A DNA stretch of 64,000 nucleotides, taken from NCBI GenBank assembly GCA_017979445.1, contig CM030714.1, positions 40,578,326 through 40,642,325 of the forward strand, in the 5' to 3' direction. The translations under genes were made by a program, and so were the position numbers. Under the pieces are notes generated by a model that had not been told where the DNA came from, searched no databases, and saw only the letters and a program-made list of their open reading frames with translations. How positions within the stretch are numbered: the first letter of the stretch is position 1; each line of letters starts with the position of its first letter. The stretch is from Akebia trifoliata (taxonomy: Eukaryota; Streptophyta; Magnoliopsida; Ranunculales; Lardizabalaceae). Shown in pieces: positions 22,555-34,900 of the stretch.

Positions 22555-25500
22555 ATGGCTCCAGGAAGTAGTATTTATAAGGAGATTCCTGAATCTCAGT
22601 CAACAGATATGGAATTATGTACTGCCAATGATCAACTGGAGAATTTCCAGCCTAGTAAGATTTCCAATACTTGCGGCCTTAAAGGAGGAATATCATCTAC
22701 GAATGGTGTGCACGAGCTTCTTGAGTGCCCCATTTGCACCAAGTTAATGTACCCTCCCATACATCAGGTCTTTCTCCTCTCTTCTAGGCCAATATTCAAT
22801 TCCGTCTCTTTGTTAAAATGGAATGTGACATTGTTTCCTATTAAGTTGGTTCTCTTATTAAATAAAGTTTGCTAGACGTGGATGAGTTGTGCACCCTCCC
22901 GATTCCCCCCGTTTTCAATTAATTAATTTTTTAAGATAGATTCTATTGCCACACTAACTTTTGCCAACACCATCCCAATTCATATGTATATCACCAAAGA
23001 ATTAGCACACTTATTGGGGTGGTATTAGTAAAATTCGGTGTGGCAGTAGAAGCTCTCTTTTAAAACCATGTTATATGTAAGCGTTATGTTTAGTCAACCC
23101 ACATTTTTGGGATGGGGCATTGATGATGTAAGATTAATGTTTATTTTTATTTTTATTCTACCTCATTTATTTGCTCGCATTGTTGCCATTTGTAGTGCCC
23201 CAACGGTCACACACTCTGCTCAGCTTGCAGACTTAGAGTACATAACCACTGCCCTACTTGTCGCTATGAATTGGGGAACATTAGATGCCTTGCTCTTGAG
23301 AAAGTGGCGGAGTCACTTGAACTCCCATGTCGACATCAGGATCTTGGATGCCCCGATGTGTTTCCGTATTACTGCAAATTGAAACATGAACAGCTGTGCA
23401 GATTCAGGCCCTATAATTGCCCCTATGCTGGTTCGGAGTGCCTGATCACTGGTGATATTCCTGCGCTTGTTTCTCACCTGAAAAATGATCACAAGGTGGA
23501 CATGCATGATGGGTGCACTTTCAACCATCGATACGTCAAATCCAATCCACAAGAGGTTGAGAATGCTACATGGATGCTCACTGTGAGTCTTTTTTTCCCC
23601 AATATTCTAGTTGGTTGAGGTTAGCAGACATGTTAGTCAATGATATATGGGTGGCCGGTTTTGAATTTTTTATTTATTTTTCTGTTGAAGTGTAATATTT
23701 ATTAATAAAAAATGAAAACTGATGATTGAGGTGACCATCATGATACAGAAAGTACACTAAATTAGCCGTTTGGATGCCCTTGAACTCTTCAAAAAACTTG
23801 ACCCAAAAAAGAAAAAGGAAAAACTCCCAAAATGGTAAAATTAGTTCCTGAACCAATTATCCTCCCTTCTAAAACTCAGTTGTTCCTCTTCTTCCAAAGA
23901 TCCCAACAAATCACAAAGGAAAGTAGGGCTCAGACCCATAGCTCAGTTGGTTTGACACATTGCAAAACAACTTTGAGGTTGTGGGTTCAAGTCCAGCTTA
24001 CCCATAAAAAAAAGAAAAAAGAAAAAAGAAAAAAAAAACAAACAAACACAAAGGATAGTAAATACCAACTCGCTCTTGAAAGGCTCAACATTGCCAACTC
24101 TCTCAAAGCAATTGAACTAAGGGAGGGAAACATCCAGAGTTATCAAATGACTGTGAAACAATATCACAATGATTAGTCACTCTGAAATGTTCAAATTGGA
24201 AATGTTGGAGTTACTTGTAATAGTGACAATACCCACTTGAAGTTCTGCAATTTTTTTTAAATCCAAAAGTCAAAGGCATATCAAATAGAAATTGTACCAA
24301 CTCAACAGAAAAAAGTATGTTTTGATTAGCTGACTATGCATGTATCTTTTCCTTGGTCCTAACTCCTAACACTCTCTTTGACTAGTTCTTTTTGTTATAT
24401 CTTTCTGATTCTTTGGTTGCTTAGTAAAATTCCTTTTTATTGTTAAAGGCAAATTCTTAAAATATTTTCTGAGTGTCCTGGATCATTTGGAACTTGCAAT
24501 TAATCGCACAGAATTTATAATGATCTATTTGATGCAGGAAATTGTAGGTACCTTTTGGCTTTTCTCTTTTATTATTAAATTCTGGATTTTTGTGTGAGAG
24601 GGTTTTGATGTGTCTTATTCATGTGTCAGGCACACACCGACCCTCGTACTCAGATGAATCTTAATTTATCAAATATTTTGCTTAAGCTATTATGTATATA
24701 CTTGTTTACATGATCGTTATTTATATTAACTTAACTAAATACATATATTATTTTTTTACTTCTTCATTTTCTTGTGTTTTATGTATTTTATGTATTCTAT
24801 ATTTAATATGAACAAAATAGCAGGTGCCACCTCAGTGAGATGGTAAAGTCTGTCTGTGGTATATATCACAGGCCTAGGATAGAAAGCCCATTTTCATACT
24901 TACACCTATCAAATAAAATAAGTTTCAATCTGAAAAAAAATATTTTAGTAGTATATCTTCTTATTACAAAACTATCAAGTAGAAAATTATCTCGAATTAT
25001 ACACTAAATAAACTTTATGGTCGTTTCGGTGTATCAACTTTGCTGGGTTGGTATGCCTGGAACTTCGCATATGCATCTGACACAAACACTTGTTTCCATT
25101 TCTAATTTACATCTATATGCTAAAAGACCACCGTGGGCCCCACTCCCTTTACCTCCCTTATAAATAGGGGCTGGGATTTAATCTCGCTACGAATTTCGAG
25201 GACAACTTTTAATTTTATTGTCTTTCTTCTTTTATTATTGCCTTTCCTCTTCTACGTCCCTTTCCTAGAATTCCCCTCCAACTTTATTGCATTTCCACTT
25301 TTCCCCTTTTTTTTTCAATAACCTCCAACTTTATTGTCTTTCCTCTACTACTTCTTTTCCAGTAATGCCCCTTCAAATTTATTGCTTTTCCAATCCTAAC
25401 CCATTAATCCTAGCACGGGCAAACTCTCGTTTATTATTCTTGAAATTAATACATCAGATCCAAAGTGCAGTTTCTGTTGGAAAGTCAGATCTCATTCATT

Positions 25501-26401
25501 GGCTTCTAAATGTGCTATTAATGCAGACTAATCTTTTCTTATTTAAAGTAACTGATGATCCTAAATCGTTCCTTAGAAAATTTGCTTTGTTAGATCTTGG
25601 TGTTTAGTAGAACTTCTAAACACCAAAGATGTTGATTCCAACTTCCAAGGACTAGTCTCTGGTTAGTAGTGGACATGTGACTTGGGTGGCAAGTGCCACA
25701 AGTGTCAGGCATGCGCCTCCAAAAATTTCAGACATAGGGGCATTTTAGTATGCAGTATACATAACTCAAAACAAATTTTAGAAATTGAAAATCAAAATTG
25801 GCATGGTTGGAAAAAATACCAACTTAATTTTATACCAAAATTAAATAAATAAATGAAACTAAAATATGGACTACTTATGAAATAATATGCCATCCATTTC
25901 AAGGGTGTAAAAAAATTCCAACTTAATTCCCCCCTCCCCCCTTTTTTTACGTTGTTTTTTGAACAAAAATGACCTTTTTACCTTTATGCGGGTTTGGGTC
26001 TGGCACTGTAAGCCTAAAGCTCAACATGGACGGAGTTTTATTTCATTTGCAGTTGTAATATTGGTTTATTTTTTCTACAGGTTTTTAATTGTTTTGGACA
26101 ACATTTTTGTCTCCACTTCGAGGCCTTCCTGTTGGGAGTGGCTCCAGTTTATATGGCATTCTTGAGATTCATGGGAGACGATAATGAGGCAAAAAACTTC
26201 ACCTACAGTCTTGAAGTGGGTGGGAATGGTCGGAAGCTAACATGGCAGGGTGTGCCAAGAAGCATTCGGGACAGCCACAGAAAGGTTCGGGACAGTTATG
26301 ATGGGTTAGTCATCCATCGCAACATGGCACTCTTCTTCTCTGGTGGAAACAGGCAGGAACTGAAGCTACGAGTGACCGGTCGTATATGGAAAGAACAATG
26401 A
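22555..26401 (+). CDS. SINAT: SINAT-type RING E3 ubiquitin-protein ligase
   Basis: Three coding exons, all joined in phase 0: 22555-22767, 23196-23582 and 26081-26401, giving 306 aa, the usual SINAT length. It starts MAPGSS, as in plant SINA proteins. The RING finger spans residues 58-93 (C58, C61, C72, H76, C79, C82, C90, C93) and is split by intron 1 between Gln71 and Cys72. It is followed by the SIAH-type zinc fingers (LPCRHQDLGCPDVFPYYCK, CRFRPYNCPYAGSEC, then VSHLKNDH) and the TRAF-like substrate-binding domain, ending GRIWKEQ. All zinc ligands are present, so it should be active. Family knowledge: SINATs dimerise and ubiquitinate transcription factors, autophagy and ESCRT proteins. Which Arabidopsis SINAT is the ortholog cannot be decided here. 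The 2.5-kb last intron holds two SINEs and a promoter-like TATAAATA. Confidence 0.93.
22940..23058. mobile_element. Small W-family MITE in SINAT intron
   Basis: A degraded copy of the 120-bp hairpin family. The left arm is TGCCACACTAACTTTTGCCA, the right arm GGTATTAGTAAAATTCGGTG followed by GTGGCA, and the shared loop word is ATCACCAAAGAATTA. It lies in the intron between the two RING-encoding exons. Confidence 0.65.
23926..24046 (+). mobile_element. Complete tRNA-derived SINE in SINAT intron, long target duplication
   Basis: Same family as 1793-1893. The A-box-like stretch is TAGCTCAGTTGGTTTGACAC, the B-box-like stretch GGGTTCAAGTCCAGC, and the tail is A-rich with G and C interruptions. CACAAAGGAAAGTA at 23912-23925 and CACAAAGGATAGTA at 24047-24060 form a 14-bp target duplication with one mismatch. 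It lies in the sense orientation of the host gene's last intron. Confidence 0.82.
24822..24948 (+). mobile_element. Probable tRNA-derived SINE in SINAT intron
   Basis: GTGCCACCTCAGTGAGATGG with GTAAAGTC looks like an A-box half and CACAGGCCTAGGATAGAAAG a B-box half. The element ends in a TTTCAATCTG word plus an A-run. Borders are approximate and no duplication was found. Confidence 0.5.
25130..25210 (+). promoter_or_regulatory. Promoter-like TATAAATAGG inside SINAT intron, possible LTR remnant
   Basis: GGGCCCCACTCCC is followed by TTATAAATAGGGGCTGGG and a pyrimidine-rich tract. This arrangement is typical of a core promoter, either of a retrotransposon LTR relic or of an internal promoter. 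No paired LTR was found. Confidence 0.3.
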
Positions 26402-27068
26402 TGGGGTGAAATGATCCCATCGACCCAATCCCCAAGGTCTTCATTCCTTCGTTGTTAATTTATTTGTGCATAAAGTTAATCCAAGAACAAAAATTGGTAT
26501 CCTATATGTTGCTTGCTTCGAACAAAAATTGCCCGTGAATTAATGGATTTATGTATCTGATAGTCTTCGACAGTAACCCAATTGAAGTGAGTGATTTTTA
26601 AACATGTCGAGCTATTTGAGTACTTGATGATTGGTTGATGACAGGTGTTGATGAGGCTGAAAGTGAAACTGTTTGGAAACCTTTTCCATGGGAATTGCTG
26701 AAGTCCATATAATGGTTGTTTAGTTCGACCAAATCGTAGGAATTAGCAGACAATGATTTATTCTCGCAAAAATTTAGGGTCTGTATGTGTTATGTTTGTG
26801 CCTTGTATTTTGTTGCCAGAGTGGAAACCATGATCTTTATAAGAGCTGGAATCATTCTCTAATACAGGGTAAACTATTTTCGTGTCACATTTGTGGATGT
26901 AGGCATAGTCATATTACTCGTAAATTGTGTTTCTTGATTGTTTTTGTTCTAAAAAAATGGTTTTTTTTTGTGTAGAAAACATGATTTGCAGGTGAACGAT
27001 CATACCATTAGTCCTAATTTGGGATTTTGGTGTCTTATTTGTGGATACTTTGATAATTATAGAGAGTT
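26402..27068 (+). other. 3' flank of the SINAT gene
   Basis: Sequence after the stop codon, probably 3' UTR for the first few hundred bases. No canonical AATAAA is seen close to the stop. There is no further gene. Confidence 0.4.
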
Positions 27069-27170
27069 GTTAGTGCTACACCAACTTTTACTAACGCCAC
27101 ACCAACTGTGTACAATTCTTTGGTGATTTATATAGGAATTGGTCTGGTATCAGTAAAAGTAGAGGCTTTG
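27069..27170. mobile_element. Small W-family MITE
   Basis: The left arm is TGCTACACCAACTTTTACTA with ACGCCACACCAACT and the loop carries TTCTTTGGTGATTTA. The right arm is eroded (GGTCTGGTATCAGTAAAAGT). Compared with the 16279 copy, the loop is in the opposite orientation. Confidence 0.6.
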
Positions 27171-27317
27171 ATTTTTATATAATTTTTATATTTGCTGATA
27201 ATAATAGTTTGGAAACATTTAAGAGGATAGTTTAGAATTATCTTATAAGTTAGGAAGCAGAAAGCTACTAATTTCAAACCCTAAAGGACTTTTTCTGGGG
27301 GCCAAAAGTGTTGGAAG

Positions 27318-27522
27318 AATGTTTTTAAAACTTGTCCAAGACTTGGATGACTCGTCTAATACAACTGAGACGGATAGATAAGTCAATATATCGGATAAGA
27401 TTTAAAACTCACATTCGTTTTTCTCATTGTTGAACGAGATGTCTCAAATGTTTTGGAAAATTTGTCCGAGACAACTCGGTCTCATTTACGAGCGAGACAT
27501 CAAAGTGAGTTTTAAAATCATG
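27318..27522. mobile_element. hAT-like MITE (GTCTCG-rich family), 8-bp target duplication
   Basis: 205 bp with ends AATGTTTTTAAAAC and GTTTTAAAATCATG. The 8-bp sequence GTTGGAAG flanks it at 27310-27317 and 27523-27530. The interior words (GACTCGTCTAATACAA, GAGACAACTCGGTCTC) match the copies at 7041 and 49372. Confidence 0.78.
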
Positions 27523-27530
27523 GTTGGAAG

Positions 27531-28700
27531 CAACCCCAAAGGTGTTCATTACCAAAAGCTACCTTAACCCTCACGTGGTCACACGTGCGTGTGTATTTTA
27601 AGAGGCTTTCTGGAATAAATTTTGCTCGTGAAAGTAAAGTTAGTCACAGGATCATGTGTGTCTGTCACCTACACATGCCAACTTTTTCACTGATTTTTTA
27701 ACAAAAGAGAGACTGTTTGTTCAAAAAAGTGGACAGAGTCGGCAAGTCACCTAACGCGGCCCTTGATGCAGGTTAACTTAACCAAAAATGACCTAAATAC
27801 CCTCTTCTTCAACCTCTACCTCTAGTCAAAATCATGTTTTTTCTCCCCAAACTCAGTTGCCTTTCAAGCTCTTCGATCTTTATGGCGAATTATTTTTAAT
27901 CTATTAAACCTTGTCTTTAATGCACCTTGTAAGAGGGATTTCTTTCTAAATCCACCATAAATTTCTTGTGGTTGCCCCTTACCCTCCTTTCACTCGGTGA
28001 GATCAATGATTAACATAGTTAAGATTAACAATTCAAATATTTGAAATTGACCTTCGTTCCAATTTTCAAATTCACCTTTTATAGTTGTCGGGATAAAAAA
28101 TTGTAAGTCATTAATCTCAACATTTGAGCATGAATCATCGAGATCAATTATTCAAATTGTTATGATTGATGATTTGAATCATTGATCTCAATTATTTGAA
28201 TAATTAATCTCAATGATTTGATTTCATCATTCCTTAGGGGCATTAATAAAGAAATATTTTACCATCTCGATTGTTCAGATATCTCCCCAAAACTTAGGGT
28301 GCATTTAAATATCACATCCCTATCATTGAATCTATTAAATATTTTTTTCTAAAATGTTTTATCATAGATGTTGAAGATAGTAGATTTGGGAAGGAAAAAT
28401 CAAAGGTTTTGGACTAGAAATTAAAGATGAATATATCTCTAAATCATTAATATGTGATGAGATTAGACTGACATCAAGGGGGGGGGGGGGCATGTCAATA
28501 GTTTGAGAACACAGGGGTATCTCAAATATTCACCAAAACATGGAGGGGTGTCTCCAAACATACATTTGTCTTTAATACGGTTGATCTTTAAACCCTTCGA
28601 TTGAACCGACCATTGTACGGGAATCGATTCAGTTGGATAGAAATGGTGTCCATAAAAGCCCAAAGAGAAACAAAACGACAACAAAAGCCATCAGATATTC
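27531..28700. other. Intergenic stretch between SINAT and the GH31 gene
   Basis: No gene seen. It contains a run of about twelve G residues at 28480-28491 and short direct repeats of a TTGATTTG/CAATGATTTGA type at 28000-28220. Sequence at 28500-28560 resembles the end of the degraded repeat near 7900-8335. Confidence 0.45.
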
Positions 28701-28720
28701 CTCAACAATTGAAGCTAATC

Positions 28721-28730
28721 ACCACGTGTC
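28721..28730. promoter_or_regulatory. G-box/ABRE-like CACGTGTC upstream of the GH31 gene
   Basis: CCACGTGTC lies about 220 bases upstream of the first ATG of the GH31 gene. Such ACGT-core sites bind bZIP/bHLH factors in many plant promoters. Function here is only inferred from position. Confidence 0.3.
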
Positions 28731-28947
28731 ATCTTCTGTTCCGTCCACGATTGAGATACAGTGCTCTTCAGTAGTAAGAGCGCAAAACTGATAGAAAAAC
28801 GAAGGAGAAGCATGGGAACTGTAGAGTGTGCGCAATACGCACCTCGTCTAGATCAGCATTTACGATTACGAAGAATCGAATACTAAAAAAATAACAATTA
28901 TTTATAGATTTTGTTGACTGTTAGGCGCTTATAATTATATTATCTGA

Positions 28948-31900
28948 ATGGAAGTACAAGTGTTAAGTAGAAGCAGAGGAGTGTTGTTAGATCGCTCTCT
29001 CTCTATTTCTAGGGTTCCAAATGCGCCTTTTTTGAAGAATCTGAAGCTTAGATCCTTCAAGCATTCCATCGATCCAGGCTTGTTATTCACTTCTGCTTAT
29101 CTGCTCCCGATTTTCAGGTTCATTTTATGAAGTATTTGATCTTTTAGTATAGTTGATTGATGAAGTATTTCTTTCATTTGTTGATTTGATTCTAAGTTTT
29201 TTAATGAGAAAAATCGATTGATGTTCGATCTCTTTTTTTTTATAAGGACTTTTTGGAGTTTTGATGTGGTAATTGAGTGAGTAATTAAAGTATTGCTTGC
29301 TTGAGAGGATCTTTCATCTGTTTGTTCTTCCATCAATCGCTTTGTAAAGTTGAGTTCAATTTTTTATTTTTATTTTCTTATTAGGATTAAGGTTCACCGA
29401 ATCATTGGTGAAAATTAATCAGATAGAAGAAGAGAAAGAAGAAGAAAAATGGAGTGAGTTTAGATGATAGTGTGTTTGGTGAGAGTAAGATAATATGATA
29501 GGTGGGATTGCGTGATAACATAGTTGCGAGATTAGGAATGAGATTTGATCAACCAATGTAATATTGCGTAAACAGATTAACAGACCTTTCATCTGAAACC
29601 CTGAAACATTCTTGAACTTCCCATGAATATAATTGTAGTATTAGATTTCAATATATTTCCATGAAAAATACTGAAATATTCCCATTTCCACAAGGCTCAA
29701 AATGAAATTCCATTAAAGGTTTCTTTTGTGTATTTTACGTGGAAATAACTGTTTAATTAGCTTAAAGTTTCTATGAACAGTAAATTCTGATTGAAAGAAA
29801 CAAAGTTTATGTATAGAAATGAAAGGTTTCAGTGAGGCTATTTTGAAAATAATCAAAATTTTCATGGCTAAAATTTGTAAAATAGTAAAAAATTGTAATT
29901 TTCCTGTAGAAATTGATTGCGATCTATGTATATCTATATATAATCTTATTTTGATATATTCTAAGCATAGTAGCATATATACATATATAAACTACATAAA
30001 ATCACCACGTTCTAATTAGTTGAATATATTACTACTTTCTTCATTAAAATTTAAAATTTGGAAATCTGTAATATTCTATCAGTGTAGATGAGTTTTTAAT
30101 CCAATGGATAGGATAAGTTTTTTTGTTTTTTTTTGTTTTTGAACCCAATTATCAACAATGTATGGATGGTTAAGTATGTATTGTGAATTCTTCTTTTGAG
30201 GCTACTAGGGTTTCAGGCTCAGTTTTGGGATTAAAACACAAATGTTTTTTCTTGTACCGTTCTTCTTTGATTCTCATTTTGAAGAAGATGATTGGATCAT
30301 GCCTCGTGGACATAGGCTTCAAAGCTGAACCACATAAATCTTGTTTTGCTTTGATCTTTATTCGCTTTTCTTGTTTCTTCGTACATTGTTTTGAACAGTT
30401 AAGTTCATTAAATGTAACAAATAATCTGCTCATTTAAGCAAGTGTTTTACATACATATGTCATAATTCTACATGATTATTCTCATTTCCATTTATAATAT
30501 AGTTGTTTTGGCTGCTGTGCTTTCAAATACCTAAGCCAACTTTTATAACAACTCTATTGATCTTTATTTGCATTCTCTATATACTTGTTTATTGCAGTTT
30601 GAGTACTTAGAAATTCTGTGAATGTTTAATCATTTCCTATAGTTGCGATGAAAATTTCCTCAATATTTCCATCATTTACTTGAAAGTTGTATTAATTTTC
30701 GCATTGATTGCCGTATTTCTTTTTCCAGGCTGACTGATGAAATAGACATCAAAACCAAAACTTAATACCTTGAACATGTAAATGAAACTGAATTCCAATT
30801 ACTCAACTCATAAGCTATTTTTGAAATGTCGCTACTATAATGTTGGTGCCCTCCCATTTCATCATTCATATATTTTGGATTTGGTCATCTTTTGATAGAT
30901 TTGTTTGCTAGATCAAATGTAAAGTTACCTGCACACTCGTTAAATCTTTGTCAGAAGATCAGTTTCTACTTCTGATGTTTGGATAATGCAAATAACAGGA
31001 AAATTGACTGAAGACAAACTCCCTAATACAAATTTTGGCATGCAGAAGGCATAAGCATATAAATAGTTTCAGTGGTGAAAGGTTAGCATCCAAAATGACT
31101 GACTACAAAGGCAAGGCGGTCACTTCAGACGTTACTTCAGGAAATATGGTTTTTGAACCTATATTAGAGGAAGGGGTTTTCAGATTTGATTGTTCTGGAA
31201 ATGATAGGGGTGCAGCATTTCCAAGTCTTTCTTTTAGTGATTCTAAAGTTCGGGACGCAACAGTCATGATTCACAAGGTGCCCATGTGTACCCCTACTTT
31301 TGAATGTTTGCACGGACAGCAGATTGTTAGTGTTGAGGTCAGTTGTACTGCTTTCTCCAATGTTATTTTATTTCTTAATTCATAGATTTACGGTTTCTTT
31401 TAGTAACTCGATAATATTTTTTCTTTGATTTAGCTTCCTACTGGAACCTCTTTTTATGGAACAGGAGAAGTTAGTGGACAGCTTGAACGGACCGGAAAGA
31501 GAGTAAGCCACTTTATTTGTTCTTCCATTAGTTGAAAGTGTCAATTTCCTTTTTTTTTTTTTTTCCAAGATTTTAAGCATCTCTGTTCATCACAGATATT
31601 TACATGGAACACGGATGCATGGGGTTATGGTTCAGGAACTACATCCTTGTACCAGTCACATCCTTGGGTGCTAGCTGTTCTTCCAAATGGAGAGGCACTT
31701 GGGGTTCTTGCTGACACGACCAGACGTTGTGAGGTCTAGCATTTTCTTCTTTATGTCATAGATTATCCTTCAATGTTTCACCTGATCTATGATAGATGTA
31801 TGATCTATGTGTATGTTAATCAAACACTTCTTTGAACAGATTGACTTGCGGAATGAGTCAACTATAAAGATTATAGCTCCAGCATCATATCCTGTCATTA

Positions 31901-34900
31901 CATTCGGTCCATTTGCCTCGCCAACCGCAGTCCTGATTTCTTTATCGCATGCAATTGGTTATTTCTTAAAACCATTAGACTTTTTCTTTCTTCAGTTTTA
32001 AGTTATTTTTACTGCAACCGTTTTTTCATGTTCTTATTCCAGCAAGTAAAAGAAGTATGTAACAAAAGGAATCTACTTTGATAAAACACATTGGGCACGT
32101 ACGGCCAAGTTTTTCATGTCTAAAATTCATTCCTTGGTTCTGTATTTCTTTTGGTGGGTAAGCTGGCATTGGAGCTTGTGATAACAGCGTGAGAACTGGT
32201 GATGCAGGGCAAGATGTTGAAACCATAGATCTTGCACAGAATCAGGGCTTAATTTTCAAAAACTAGGTTGAGATTTTTATGGATAATGATGCACAGAGGT
32301 AAAAAGTGTAATTTAATAGGTTGCGTTTTCCTAAAACCAGCTCAAGTTTTTACTGGCAAACTGGTGTTTAACAAATGCTCCTGGGGTGGTTTCAATTGAA
32401 CTTTGTTTTAGGGGTTGACATAGCTAGCACCTAGGTGCCGGCTAGAGTGTCCTGTGGTTTTAATGGGCTTGAAATATACTGCTAATGAGGTAGAATAGTA
32501 TCTGAATTCAGGGAATATCGAGGGATTTTGACGAGGGTTGAATGATTGAGGAAGAGAGGTAAAGTGGTTTGGATGCATGATAGTGGAGGATAACAGCTGC
32601 TGAGCAAGTGGGGTAGAATAAGGATTCTAGTACAGTCTGATGATAAACAGAAGTAAAACTGATGAAGAAGATACAGTTTACAAGAAAAATGAAGTAAAGT
32701 CACCTCTTCTATAGGGTTCCTTGAATTGGAGTCTCAGCAATCTAGGATTTCTGGAGGATGGAGTACTCTGTCCCCAAGAAAGTGTCACATCTGATGGACA
32801 TAATCCGTCACAACAGCCAAAATTAATTAATCCCAGTATATTCTTTCACTTGTTGATTACACTTCTTATATAGCTCAAACAAAAACAACCTTCTGTAATA
32901 GGTAATTTAATAAAGAATATAACTTCCTAAAGAAATTATCAAAAAAAAAAAAAAAAAATCCTTTAGAAGTAAGTTTGCTAAATTTTATAATGGAGATTGC
33001 TTTCTATTGGAAGTCGCTACTTTATCATTTGGACAAAGAAGACTTACAGGCTCTATGCTATGGGCCTACACCTGGGTTTCTTAAATGGCTCAAAACCACA
33101 CTTACTTCTTTTGTTCCACACACACCATCCCAATGCAAATGGAATGGAACCCCACACTTTTTCTTCAAATCCATACTGTTCAAATACCAACTGTGTACAA
33201 GATCTTAAGACTCATGCACACTGGCAATGTTAAGAACAATAGCATTTGAAAAATAAAAGTTAATTTATTGTGGGGCTGCTGTTTATTTGTACAACAAACA
33301 TTTCAATTTCAACTCTGGGTAGCGTGGGGGTAACTTTCTAATTGTAGGATTCTTGATATTGGTTTGATTCCTATAACTAATGTTTCTCTCTTCCATTAGG
33401 AACTGTTTTTATGCCTCCAAGGTGGTCTCTGGGGTATCATCAATGTCGTTGGAGCTATGACTCGGATGCAAAAGTTCTTAAGGTGGGTGCTTTATTATTT
33501 TATCAAATAGACATGTTGTTTGTGTAAGTTCTTAAGATAAGTGATCTATTGTTATGTCAAATAGACATGGACTCTCTGAATCTTGCAAAAGTAATTTCAG
33601 TTCTCACATCAATAAAGTTCTCAATGTGTCAATTGATGAAGTATTTTTAGTAAGGTTGCATTCATCTTGGAGCCTCATAGTTTACTGGGAAAAGCAGAAT
33701 CATTGATCTTTGTTATTGCCAAAATTAGCTGTGGCCTTAAAATATGCTACTGCTATGTTGTGATTTCTGACTTAATCATTTGCTCTGGTTTTCTTTATCT
33801 CAACTTTGTACATGTGCCTATGCAGGTTGCCAAGACATTCCGAGAGAAGGGTATACCTTGTGATGTGATATGGATGGACATTGACTATATGGATGGTTTT
33901 CGTTGTTTTACTTTTGACAAAGTACGTTCTCAAGCTGATTTTTATTTTTAAATACAATCCCTGGTCATATTGACTTGAGTAGTTACTCAGTAATTTATTC
34001 AGTATTACTTTTTAATAATGTAAAACTAGGACATGGAGAAAGCCTTTGACCATATGGCTGGTCCCTCCTTAACTATATGTTGAACATTATGATTTGAATA
34101 TGAAGTGGAAGAGATGGATGTTTGCCTTTTGTATGCATCACTCCCTATTCGTATAAATGACTCCCCAGCTTGTTGTGGTAGAAATTCGAAAGATTTGTGT
34201 CAAAATTTTATTCCTTATTGTCAATAACAACTAATCAGCAAACTTTCCGGCATGTATTGGTACCCCAGTGAGATGTTTGCATCAACTTCTCCGTTCTAAG
34301 TACAAAATCTGTCTGTATCAATACCCTTTTGGTTCAGGTTCAGCATCAGACTTTTATTCCTTATCGCCAAGACAACTAATCACCAAATTTCCTCGCCTGT
34401 ACATGTGCTGCACCCATTCCATTACCAAGTCCCATCTTCTAATTTGCTAGCTTTTGTACTTAAAACAGTGAGGTAGTTGCTGCCAAGCATAATATTTTTG
34501 GTCCCTATTCTCATTAACTCTACCATTATTGTCTCTGTACACCGATTTTGACTGGCAAAAAACATTTAAGTGAAAAGAGAAATTCATCAGAGAGTCCTTA
34601 CGTACAAGGAATTCTTACCTACCCCGTTATTGCTCTGTCCTCGTTCAAATTAGCAATTCTAATTTCTTTGTATATGCTTACATAGAAAGTTTGTCTCTAC
34701 CAAAACTTTGACTTTGGTTAACCTTGTTTGTCAGACATCATCATCTTTTAGTTTGAGATATTTTTCTTATTTTTATGTTGGAAGTCTGCCCCATTATTTG
34801 TGTATGAATGGGTTGAGGATTGGCTTAATTTTTTATTTTTAACAGTAATTCATTCATCAGTTAGTACAATTATGCATTGATTTAAGTTGACAAGTTTGGC

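Noticed and set aside
23926..24000. Possible tRNA gene (A and B boxes present)
   Set aside because: It cannot fold into a full cloverleaf with a proper acceptor stem, has an A-rich tail and target duplication, and a sibling at 1793; it is a SINE.
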